5,311 nt of DNA from an uncultured Collinsella sp. (GTDB lineage Bacteria; Actinomycetota; Coriobacteriia; Coriobacteriales; Coriobacteriaceae): assembly GCA_902491135.1 (NCBI GenBank), contig CABUGR010000099.1, positions 1 to 5,311 of the forward strand, written 5' to 3'. Within the stretch, counting starts at the first letter, position 1. Every line of letters begins with the position of its first letter. Positions 1 through 5,311 of this stretch are shown one piece after another. Below the pieces are notes generated by a model. It was given only the letters and a program-made list of their open reading frames with translations, was not told where the DNA came from and ran no database searches. The translations under genes and the position numbers were made by a program.

Positions 1-20
1 TCAAAGCGTCCTTCGCAAAC

Positions 21-52
21 AAAAACCGGGGCCCACATGATGCGGACCCCGG
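21..52 (-). terminator. Intrinsic terminator of glnN
   Basis: Read on the minus strand, about 30 bases after the glnN stop codon, CCGGGGTCC and GGGCCCCGG form a nine-pair stem with one U-G wobble. It may extend by three more pairs around a short loop. The stem is followed directly by TTTTTGTTT. A GC-rich stem plus U-run just behind a stop codon is the classic rho-independent terminator, so glnN is probably the last or only gene of its transcript. Confidence 0.9.
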
Positions 53-83
53 CTCAATACCGTGACGATATGTCAGTTACGCC

Positions 84-2171
84 CTACACGTAGAACAGGA
101 TGTCGTCGTAGGTCGGAACCGGCCAGTAGTCGGCGGCCACGATCTCCTCCATGGCATCCACGGCGGCGCGCAGCGTGTCCATAGCGGGAACGACCTCGTG
201 TGCATACACATTGGCCTGCTCCTGGCCATCGAGGGCCTCAGCCTTCTGATGCACGGCGTCAAGCGCCTTGATGGAGTCGTTGATGGTGGTGATGCCGTTG
301 CAGAGCTTGTTGAGCGTGTTCTGCTCGCACTGCATGGCGGCCTCAGCACCGGCAGCACGAATAGTCTCAAGGCCCTTAGCGACCTTGGTGGCATAGGCGG
401 TAATGACCGGGCGATAGGTACGACGCGCCTCGCGAACCATCGTGGTGGCCTCGATGTTCATGAGCTTGTTGTACTTCTCGAGCTTGCAATCGTAGCGGCA
501 CTGGGCCTCGGCCTTGGTCAGGACGCCCGTCTCCTCAAAGAGCGCAATGGCCTTATCGGAAACAAAGGCGGGCAGGGCGTCGGCCGTGGTCTTGTTGTTG
601 GCAAGGCCGCGCTTCTCGGCCTCGACGGGCCACTCGTCGGAGTAGCCGTCACCGGAGAACAGGATGCGCTGGTGGTCGGTCAGGACCTTCTTGCAGTACT
701 CGAGCGCAGCGTCCTGGAACTCATCCTCGGGCGTACCCTCAAGCGCGTCGGCGAAGGACTTGAGCGACTTGGCCACGGCGGCATCGAGCACCAGGTTGGA
801 GTCGGAGACGTTCTGCTCGGAGCCGCAGGCACGGAACTCGAACTTATTGCCGGTGAAGGCAAACGGGGAGGTGCGGTTGCGGTCGGTGTTGTCCTGCATC
901 AGCTTGGGCAGAGTATCGGCGCCCAAGTCGAGCACGCCGCGCGTGGCATGGACGGAAGCCTTGCCATCGATGATCTTCTCGACGACCTCGGTAAGCTGGT
1001 CGCCCAGGAAGATGGACATAATCGCCGGAGGAGCCTCGTTGGCGCCCAGACGATGGTCGTTACCGGCCGAGGCAACGGAGGCACGCAGGAGCTCCTGATA
1101 GTTATCGACGGCCTCGATCACCGCGGTGAGGAAGACGATGAACTGCAGGTTGTCGAGCGGAGTGTCGCCCGGATCGAGCAGGTTCTCGGACTCGGTGCCA
1201 AGCGACCAGTTGTTGTGCTTGCCCGAACCATTGATGCCCTCAAAGGGCTTCTCGTGCAGCAGGCAGACCAAGTCGTGACGGGAGGCGATGAGCTTCATCT
1301 TCTCCATCATGACCAGATTCTGGTCGATGGCCTCGTTGACCTCGCCATAGACCGGTGCGAGCTCATGCTGGCAGGGAGCGACCTCATTGTGCTTGGTCTT
1401 GGCGGGAATGCCAAGCGCCCACAGTTCATCGTCTAGATCCTTCATATAGGCCGAGACGGTGGGGCGGATAGCGCCAAAGTAGTGCTCCTCGAGTTCCTGG
1501 CCCTTGCAGGGAGCAGCACCAAAGAGGGTGCGGCCGGTGATGACCAGGTCCTTGCGCTTGCGGTAAGCATCCTTCTTGATCAGGAAGTACTCCTGCTCGT
1601 CACCCACGGAAGGAACGACCTTCTTGGGGGTCTTGCCGAACAGCGCCAAAACGCGCTTAGACTCACGCGAGAGCGCGGTCATGGAACGCAGCAGCGGGGT
1701 CTTCTTGTCCAGGGCCTCGCCCGTGTAGGAGCAGAAAGCCGTGGGGATGCACAGGACATCGTCCTTGATAAAGGCGGGGCTAGTGGGGTCCCAAGCGGTG
1801 TAGCCACGGGCCTCGAAGGTAGCACGCAGGCCGCCGTTGGGGAAGCTGGAGGCGTCCGGCTCGCCCTGGATGAGGTTCTTGCCCGTAAACTTGGTAATGG
1901 CGGTGCCGTCGTGGTTGGGCTCCAGGAAGCTGTCGTGCTTCTCGGAAGTAATGCCCGAAAGCGGCTGGAACCAGTGCGCATAGTGCGTCGCGCCCTTGGA
2001 GATGGCCCAGACCTTCATGGCATGGGCAACGGCGTTGGCCACATCCAGGTCGAGCGGCTCACCGCCCTCGAGGGTTGCAGCAAGGCGCTTCCAAATGTCC
2101 TTGGGGAGGTAGTCCTTCATGACTTCCTCAGAGAACACCATGGTCCCGAAGCGGTCAGTAAGTTCGGCCAT
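84..2171 (-). CDS. glnN: Type III glutamine synthetase
   Basis: Catalyses ATP-dependent ligation of ammonium to glutamate to make glutamine; it is a cytoplasmic enzyme of nitrogen assimilation. The 695-residue product has the size of the GSIII family (about 700), far longer than GSI or GSII. Seen in the sequence: N-terminal [12 protein letters not shown] (62-73), the metal-site segment DEQEYFLI (191-198), the GSIII signature [13 protein letters not shown] (223-235), the glutamate-binding loop [10 protein letters not shown] (314-323), the nucleotide/substrate segment [16 protein letters not shown] (432-447), and the family-typical C-terminal [14 protein letters not shown]. An in-frame ATG 21 codons upstream exists, but the ATG at 2171 is preceded by AAGGGAG with 6-base spacing and gives the usual family N-terminus. 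No essential motif looks damaged. It is transcribed divergently from metF and ends at a TAG, followed by a terminator. The function is secure; the name glnN versus glnA is convention. Confidence 0.97.
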   Translation of the reverse strand: MAELTDRFGTMVFSEEVMKDYLPKDIWKRLAATLEGGEPLDLDVANAVAHAMKVWAISKGATHYAHWFQPLSGITSEKHDSFLEPNHDGTAITKFTGKNLIQGEPDASSFPNGGLRATFEARGYTAWDPTSPAFIKDDVLCIPTAFCSYTGEALDKKTPLLRSMTALSRESKRVLALFGKTPKKVVPSVGDEQEYFLIKKDAYRKRKDLVITGRTLFGAAPCKGQELEEHYFGAIRPTVSAYMKDLDDELWALGIPAKTKHNEVAPCQHELAPVYGEVNEAIDQNLVMMEKMKLIASRHDLVCLLHEKPFEGINGSGKHNNWSLGTESENLLDPGDTPLDNLQFIVFLTAVIEAVDNYQELLRASVASAGNDHRLGANEAPPAIMSIFLGDQLTEVVEKIIDGKASVHATRGVLDLGADTLPKLMQDNTDRNRTSPFAFTGNKFEFRACGSEQNVSDSNLVLDAAVAKSLKSFADALEGTPEDEFQDAALEYCKKVLTDHQRILFSGDGYSDEWPVEAEKRGLANNKTTADALPAFVSDKAIALFEETGVLTKAEAQCRYDCKLEKYNKLMNIEATTMVREARRTYRPVITAYATKVAKGLETIRAAGAEAAMQCEQNTLNKLCNGITTINDSIKALDAVHQKAEALDGQEQANVYAHEVVPAMDTLRAAVDAMEEIVAADYWPVPTYDDILFYV

Positions 2172-2177
2172 ACGGAA

Positions 2178-2184
2178 CTCCCTT
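2178..2184 (-). promoter_or_regulatory. Ribosome binding site of glnN
   Basis: AAGGGAG on the minus strand lies six bases before the ATG at 2171. It fixes the start there, because the upstream in-frame ATG at 2234 has no comparable site and would place this one inside the coding region. Confidence 0.85.
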
Positions 2185-2192
2185 CGTATCGG

Positions 2193-2211
2193 CACCGCGT
2201 GAGAAGCGGTG
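2193..2211 (-). promoter_or_regulatory. Hairpin in the glnN leader
   Basis: CACCGC and GCGGTG form a perfect six-pair stem around a seven-base loop, ending about nine bases upstream of the glnN ribosome binding site. It has no U-run, so it is not a terminator. It could influence translation or mRNA stability, or be incidental. I recognise no riboswitch family in it. Confidence 0.4.
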
Positions 2212-2250
2212 TTGATTACTAACGAACGAGTCATAGCTTAGACTCGCCGT

Positions 2251-2288
2251 GTTTCCGCGACATTACCGTTATGTTGCTGTCGCGAAAC
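2251..2288. promoter_or_regulatory. Candidate operator, 11-bp phased inverted boxes
   Basis: The plus strand reads GTTTC-N6-ATTAC-N6-GTTGC-N6-GAAAC, so four 5-bp boxes recur every 11 bp with twofold symmetry. Each half, read outward, is GTAAT-N6-GAAAC or GTTGC-N6-GAAAC. That resembles the gTnAc-N6-GaAAc pattern described for the OmpR-type nitrogen regulator GlnR of other Actinobacteria, though here the halves are inverted rather than tandem. The outer arms also base-pair (GTTTC/GAAAC and GCGACA/TGTCGC). The site sits 80-117 bp upstream of the glnN start and overlaps a weak candidate promoter. A nitrogen-responsive operator is plausible; the identity of the regulator is inference. Confidence 0.45.
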
Positions 2289-2295
2289 CAATCAA
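2268..2295 (-). promoter_or_regulatory. Weak candidate glnN promoter
   Basis: On the minus strand, TTGATT (2295-2290) and CATAAC (2273-2268) are separated by 16 bases. Each matches four of six bases of the sigma-70-type consensus. Transcription would start near 2261 and leave a leader of about 90 bases. The match is modest and the call rests partly on its position under the candidate operator. Confidence 0.25.
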
Positions 2296-2310
2296 TGAGG
2301 TTACCCTATC

Positions 2311-2330
2311 GAGGCGGCGTTGCCACCCTC
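2311..2330. repeat. Hairpin-forming inverted repeat
   Basis: GAGG-c-GGC-gtt-GCC-ac-CCTC on the plus strand folds into a compact hairpin with a small internal loop, and equally so on the minus strand. No T-run follows on either strand, so it is not an intrinsic terminator. It lies upstream of the candidate glnN promoter, between the two divergent genes. Its function is unknown. Confidence 0.35.
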
Positions 2331-2407
2331 AACAGCCAATCAACTGCATAAATTGCAGACCTCTCCCCATGGTTTAAGGGTAGTCAATTTGGGATGGAGC
2401 TCTATTA

Positions 2408-2433
2408 ACTGGTATTTTGCATCAGATACCAGT
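2408..2433. repeat. Perfect 8-bp inverted repeat between glnN and metF
   Basis: ACTGGTAT and ATACCAGT are perfect inverted arms separated by ten bases. This is a good shape for a dimeric regulator's operator, or for a short RNA hairpin in a long metF leader. It lies 165-190 bp upstream of the metF start. A partial copy of the arm (GGTATC) recurs at 2501-2506. I do not recognise the regulator. Confidence 0.4.
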
Positions 2434-2548
2434 CTTTATAGTCCGTGCCTAGATTAGCCGCTCTGTTATAGAGAAAGCCGATAGCAAGGCATCTTTGATT
2501 GGTATCCTCAAATAGCGAGTGAAACTCCACCGTGGCACAGTGGTGCTG

Positions 2549-2554
2549 TAGAAT
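2549..2554 (+). promoter_or_regulatory. Possible metF -10 element
   Basis: TAGAAT matches the -10 consensus at five of six positions and lies 43 bases upstream of the metF ATG, giving a leader of roughly 35 bases. No good -35 hexamer is found 16-18 bases upstream, so this is a weak call. Confidence 0.25.
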
Positions 2555-2584
2555 CCTTACAACGCATCACACTATTACGTATCT

Positions 2585-2591
2585 AGAGGAG
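2585..2591 (+). promoter_or_regulatory. Ribosome binding site of metF
   Basis: AGAGGAG lies six bases before the ATG at 2598. It decides the start against a GTG at 2532, which would extend the protein with residues unlike the family. Confidence 0.85.
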
Positions 2592-2597
2592 CACGAT

Positions 2598-3392
2598 ATG
2601 CGCGTCGACGAGGTTTTTAAGCAGGCAGCATCCCAGGGCACCGCACCCGTTTCGTTTGAGATGTTCCCGCCCAAGGGCGAGCTGACCCTCGACACGGCTC
2701 CCGAAGTGGCAGGCAATCTGTGCAAGCTTTCGCCGAGCTTTGTCTCGGTCACCTGCTCGGCTGGCGGCTCGGGCAACGGTGCCGCCACCGCCCCCATCGC
2801 GCATATGATTACGAGCGAATTCGACACGCCCTCGGTGGCACACCTTACCTGCGTGGGCCGCTCGCACGCCGATATCGCCGCCAAGATCGACGAGTATCGC
2901 ACCGCCGGCGTGGAAAACATCCTGGCCCTGCGTGGCGATCTCCCCGCCGGCGCGACCGAGGACGACAAGCCCGCCTCCGACTACGCCTACGCCCGCGACC
3001 TCATCCCCGAGCTCGTCGACGCCGGCTTTTGCGTGGGCGCCGCAGCCTACCCCGAGGGCCACATTGCCTGTGAGGATCTCAACCTCTCGGTCGAACACCT
3101 CAAGCAAAAACAGGACGCTGGCGCGAGCTTCTTTGTGACGCAGCTCTTCTTTGATAACGAGTGCTTCTACCGTTTTCGCGATCTTGCCGACAAGGCCGGC
3201 ATCACCGTGCCCATTACCGCGGGCATCATGCCGTTTATGGGCAAGTCGCAGATCAGCCGCATGGTCTTTATGTGCGGCGCGTCGCTGCCCTCCCCCGTCA
3301 TCAAGATTCTCGCCAAGTACGAGAATGACCCCGAGAGCCTGCAGGCAGCTGGTGTAGATTATGCAGCCCGCCAGCTTTGCGACCTCAAGTAG
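2598..3392 (+). CDS. metF: Methylenetetrahydrofolate reductase, cut short by in-frame TAG
   Basis: A flavoenzyme that reduces 5,10-methylene-tetrahydrofolate to 5-methyl-tetrahydrofolate, the methyl donor for methionine synthesis; cytoplasmic TIM barrel. Seen in the 264-residue product: SFEMFPPK (19-26, with the catalytic Glu), VTCSAGGSG (51-59), AHLTCVG (81-87), ALRGD (110-114, with the flavin-tuning Asp), AAYPEGH (149-155), TQLFFDN (181-187) and GIMP (209-212). The reading frame stops at a TAG just after RQLCDLK. The same frame then continues for 25 codons with GLHLYTMNR, matching the family's last barrel strand (HFYTLNR in E. coli MetF). With the TAG read as one residue the protein would be 290 aa, the normal family size. 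The truncated form lacks the eighth strand and final helix and is probably impaired. Nonsense mutation, sequence error and read-through all remain possible. It lies directly upstream of the MetH activation gene, evidently as one operon. Confidence 0.93.
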   Translation: MRVDEVFKQAASQGTAPVSFEMFPPKGELTLDTAPEVAGNLCKLSPSFVSVTCSAGGSGNGAATAPIAHMITSEFDTPSVAHLTCVGRSHADIAAKIDEYRTAGVENILALRGDLPAGATEDDKPASDYAYARDLIPELVDAGFCVGAAAYPEGHIACEDLNLSVEHLKQKQDAGASFFVTQLFFDNECFYRFRDLADKAGITVPITAGIMPFMGKSQISRMVFMCGASLPSPVIKILAKYENDPESLQAAGVDYAARQLCDLK

Positions 3393-3470
3393 CACGGCGC
3401 CGACGGCCTGCACCTGTACACTATGAACCGTCCTGCGATCGCCGCGACCATTATGGAGCGCCTGGGGTAA
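3393..3470 (+). pseudogene. metF: Detached C-terminal tail of metF
   Basis: The 25 sense codons after the amber stop are in the metF frame, have no frameshift and end in TAA. They encode the segment GADGLHLYTMNR followed by a helix-like AIAATIMERLG. This is the expected MetF C-terminus, so the stop at 3390-3392 interrupts an otherwise intact gene. The codons show no further decay, which argues for a recent event, a sequence error, or selection through read-through. The tail's TAA overlaps the next gene's ATG by one base. An ATG at 3423 could in principle start a 15-codon peptide, but there is no reason to think it does. Confidence 0.85.
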
Positions 3471-4261
3471 TGGAAAAACCGCACATCGATACAACCACTG
3501 TCGAAGTGCCGGCCGACCTTGCGTCGCCGGCGCTCTACCGTATCGATGCCGCGCACCATCCCCGCGTCGATCGTGCCGAGATGTTGCGCTACCTGGGCTA
3601 CGGCGGCCAGCAGATTGAGCCCGAACTGTCACGACGTATTGAGCTTGTCGTTGAACGTCTGGAACTGGACATTGAGCCCCGTGGCGTGCGCCGCGTATTT
3701 GCCATCGATGCCACGGGCGTGGACGAGCAGGGAGAGCCCAGCATCCGTCTGGTCGGCACCAACGTTGAGCTGCGTGGTCGCGACATCTATCGCCATCTCA
3801 AAGACGCCCGCTTTGCCGCGCTCATGGCATGCACCCTCGGCATGGACGCCGAGCGTCGCCTGCGCACCACGGGAGCCCAGCAGCCCCTAGAGGGAGCCGT
3901 GCTCGATGCCGCGTGCTCCGCCTATGTAGAAGCTGCTGTTGAGCAGATGGACCGACGGGTCAAGACGGACGCCGCTGCACACGGGCTCGCCGGCAACTGG
4001 CGCTTCAGTCCCGGCTATGGCGACTGTCCGCTCTCTGCCCAGCGCTCGATCGTCAATGCGCTCAACGCCACGCGGCTTATCGGCCTGACCGTCACGCCCA
4101 CCAGCCTGCTCATGCCCACCAAAAGCGTGACCGCGGTGATCGGCCTGTTCGATGGCGAGGTCCACGACGCCCAAAGCCGCCCCACCTGCAATATCTGCCG
4201 CATGCGCGAGAACTGCCGCTTCCGTGCCGCCCACACCACCTGCTATTCGCATTCTGAATAA
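3470..4261 (+). CDS. Stand-alone MetH activation-domain protein
   Basis: Resembles the C-terminal reactivation domain of cobalamin-dependent methionine synthase, which binds S-adenosylmethionine and re-methylates oxidised cobalamin. Here it is a separate 263-residue protein, as in lineages whose MetH lacks this domain. Seen: a helical N-terminal part with LRYLGYGGQQIEPEL (39-53), then LMACTLGMDAERRL (118-131), RFSPGYGDCPLSAQ (178-191, the counterpart of the RxxxGYxxCP motif of MetH), and LTVTPTSLLMPTKSVTAVIG (206-225, the second conserved segment). A Cys-rich tail has C240, C243, C249 and C258, which could bind metal or an Fe-S cluster. The start is chosen at the ATG overlapping the ancestral metF TAA (TAATG). 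GGAG at 3455-3458 is rather distant, so translational coupling to metF is likely. Its partner MetH is outside the window; the role is inferred from family and operon context. Confidence 0.85.
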   Translation: MEKPHIDTTTVEVPADLASPALYRIDAAHHPRVDRAEMLRYLGYGGQQIEPELSRRIELVVERLELDIEPRGVRRVFAIDATGVDEQGEPSIRLVGTNVELRGRDIYRHLKDARFAALMACTLGMDAERRLRTTGAQQPLEGAVLDAACSAYVEAAVEQMDRRVKTDAAAHGLAGNWRFSPGYGDCPLSAQRSIVNALNATRLIGLTVTPTSLLMPTKSVTAVIGLFDGEVHDAQSRPTCNICRMRENCRFRAAHTTCYSHSE

Positions 4262-4370
4262 AATGTCAATTGATGGCACGGTATCGAGGGAATCTCATCC
4301 GTATGTAAGCGGATGTCCTCACAAACAAGTACCATTAGATGCCAAATAACAACTATCTGAAAGCCAGTAC
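4262..4370. other. Spacer before the methyltransferase gene
   Basis: About 110 bases without a gene. The dyad CATCCG-N8-CGGATG (4296-4315) is flanked by GAGG (4286-4289) and CCTC (4317-4320), forming an imperfect stem without a following T-run, so it is not a standard terminator for the metF operon. TTGATG (4271-4276 region) with a poor -10 about 17 bases on could be a weak promoter under this dyad. No clear tRNA remnant or attachment site is visible. Confidence 0.4.
4286..4320. repeat. Imperfect inverted repeat upstream of methyltransferase
   Basis: GAGG-N6-CATCCG-N8-CGGATG-t-CCTC forms a perfect six-pair core and a four-pair outer stem separated by an asymmetric internal loop. It has no T-run on either strand. 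Possible roles are an operator for the downstream gene or a transcript-end structure; neither is shown. Confidence 0.4.
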
Positions 4371-5311
4371 ATGCACAACATTCTGCAGTTCTCGCCACAA
4401 CTAACCGCGCTTGAGTTTTTTTCAGGCATTGGCTTGGCTCGTGCCGGCATGGCAAAAGCCGGAATCAAAACAATCTGGGCAAATGACATAGACCATACTA
4501 AATGCGCCATGTACAGCCAGTGTTGGGGCGATGAACATCTAGTCGAGCAGGATGTTCACACACTCGACCCCGACCTAATACCCCAAGCCGACATCGCATG
4601 GGCGTCAAGCCCTTGCACAAACTTATCTCTCGCGGGAAACAGGGAGGGACTTATCTCTGGCAAAGAGTCCAGTGCGTTCTTTGGCTTTATTAAGGCCATC
4701 GAAGGAATGAGCGATCGTGCCCCGCGGGCACTTGTTCTCGAAAATGTCATCGGCCTTGCCACGTCTAATAACAGTGATGACTTTAGACTCGTTTGCCAGG
4801 AATTTAATCGTTTAGGCTATTCATGCGACGCCTATTTTATCGATGCACGGCACTGGCTTCCCCAGTCACGCCCCCGCATGTTTGTCGTCGGATTAAAAAA
4901 CCCTCTTCCCAACAGCCGACTCGATTCCTCGCTTCGACCTGAAAAGGTCTCCTGGATTCACTCCGACCCTTCACTCATTACGCACGTCTCTCACCTAAAC
5001 GAACCGAGCCCACTTCGCATGAGGGGCCTTGCAACGGTTGTTGAAAATATTCCCGAGGACGACAAGCGTTGGTGGAACAAAAACCAAGTGCAAGCATTTA
5101 TCGACTCACTTGCACCGCATCAAGCAGAGCGCCTTCAGCGCTTCTTAAATGCCAAAGAAAAAATTGTTCGCACTGCTTACCGTCGCACGCGATCGGGCGT
5201 TGTGCGCTGGGAAATCCGTGAAGAAGAAATTGCCGGATGTCTAAGAACGGCTCGCGGCGGCTCATCAAGACAGGCAGTCGTTATATGCGAAAACGGAAAA
5301 ATAGAAGTTCG
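4371..5311 (+). CDS. DNA cytosine-5 methyltransferase, partial
   Basis: Transfers a methyl group from S-adenosylmethionine to C5 of cytosine in a specific DNA sequence. 313 codons are present and the gene runs off the window without a stop. Motifs in canonical order: I, EFFSGIGLARAG (15-26, SAM binding); IV, SSPCTNLS (79-86, with nucleophile Cys82); VI, LENV (123-126, catalytic Glu124); VIII, QSRPRMFVV (165-173); then a variable target-recognition region (about 185-285) and motif IX-like RTARGGSSRQAV (292-303). Motif X should lie just past the edge. The ATG at 4371 is the only sensible start: a stop codon lies in frame at 4347, and GAAAG at 4359-4363 is a weak ribosome site. Its lower GC and use of TTA, CTA, ATA and AGA codons differ from the upstream genes and suggest transfer. 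It could be a restriction-modification or other defence methyltransferase, or an orphan; target specificity cannot be read from the sequence. Confidence 0.93.
   Translation, partial: MHNILQFSPQLTALEFFSGIGLARAGMAKAGIKTIWANDIDHTKCAMYSQCWGDEHLVEQDVHTLDPDLIPQADIAWASSPCTNLSLAGNREGLISGKESSAFFGFIKAIEGMSDRAPRALVLENVIGLATSNNSDDFRLVCQEFNRLGYSCDAYFIDARHWLPQSRPRMFVVGLKNPLPNSRLDSSLRPEKVSWIHSDPSLITHVSHLNEPSPLRMRGLATVVENIPEDDKRWWNKNQVQAFIDSLAPHQAERLQRFLNAKEKIVRTAYRRTRSGVVRWEIREEEIAGCLRTARGGSSRQAVVICENGKIEV

Larger units (their letters stand above)
2235..2597. other. Divergent intergenic control region
   Basis: About 360 bases lie between the end of the longest possible glnN reading frame and metF. It is AT-richer than the flanking genes and I see no convincing small gene in it. 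It holds the phased operator-like boxes (2251-2288), hairpins at 2311-2330 and 2408-2433, a shorter dyad CTGCA-N5-TGCAG (2344-2358), and the 8-mer CCAATCAA/TTGATTGG three times (2288-2295, 2336-2343, 2495-2502). No SAM, cobalamin or tetrahydrofolate riboswitch could be recognised ahead of metF. Confidence 0.7.

Noticed and set aside
198..2222. Long open frames on the plus strand opposite glnN (412 and 246 codons)
   Set aside because: They lie antisense to a fully conserved glutamine synthetase, have low-complexity Leu/Val/Gly-rich composition, and show no family motif. Such frames arise from GC-rich codon bias.
2172..2234. Upstream ATG extending glnN by 21 residues
   Set aside because: It would swallow the good ribosome binding site and leader hairpin, has no ribosome site of its own, and adds residues not typical of the family.
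2311..2331. T-box antiterminator-like GAGGGTGGCAACGCCG on the minus strand
   Set aside because: It differs from AGGGTGGNACCGCG by an inserted base. No terminator with a T-run follows, no specifier stem was recognised, and it lies upstream of the likely glnN promoter.
2513..2555. Cobalamin riboswitch ahead of metF
   Set aside because: AGTGAAACTCC resembles one conserved segment, but the B12 box and the CCACTG segment are absent and too little leader remains before the start codon.
3390..3392. Pyrrolysine or genome-wide TAG reassignment
   Set aside because: glnN terminates properly at TAG, and metF homologues are not known to carry pyrrolysine. Nonsense mutation or sequence error is simpler, though local read-through stays open.
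2583..3632. 349-codon minus-strand frame across metF
   Set aside because: It is the mirror of metF and the start of the next gene, is rich in Arg/Ala/Gly, and has no recognisable domain.
1..5311. CRISPR array, tRNA, rRNA or insertion sequence
   Set aside because: No regularly spaced repeats, cloverleaf, rRNA segment or transposase was seen on either strand.

Overview
The window reads as chromosomal DNA of a moderately high-GC bacterium. The gut actinobacterial class Coriobacteriia (Collinsella-like) is my best guess, based on the GC-rich codon usage of the first three genes, a type III glutamine synthetase, and metF paired with a stand-alone MetH activation protein. This is an inference without a database search.

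Layout: (1) Positions 84-2171, minus strand, hold a full-length type III glutamine synthetase (glnN), closed by a strong intrinsic terminator at 21-52. (2) Positions 2172-2597 are the divergent control region between glnN and metF. It is AT-richer and full of dyads, including a 38-bp symmetric array of four 5-bp boxes spaced exactly 11 bp apart, a plausible operator over a weak candidate glnN promoter. (3) Positions 2598-3470, plus strand, encode methylenetetrahydrofolate reductase (metF), but an in-frame TAG at 3390-3392 cuts off the last 25 codons. These codons still encode the family's conserved C-terminal strand and helix and run to a TAA at 3468-3470. (4) Positions 3470-4261 encode a MetH reactivation-domain protein whose ATG overlaps that distal TAA by one base (TAATG). 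(5) Positions 4262-4370 are a short spacer with an imperfect dyad. (6) From 4371 to beyond the window end lies a DNA cytosine-5 methyltransferase of visibly lower GC and different codon use, probably acquired and possibly the first gene of a restriction or defence locus.

Functionally, glnN assimilates ammonium. metF and the activation protein serve the methyl branch of one-carbon metabolism: MetF makes 5-methyl-tetrahydrofolate, the methyl donor for cobalamin-dependent methionine synthase, and the activation protein would keep that enzyme's cobalamin active. metH itself is not in the window. The most unusual observation is the amber codon in metF. It could be a recent nonsense mutation, a sequence error, or read-through. 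Since glnN ends at a TAG in the right place, wholesale reassignment of TAG is unlikely.
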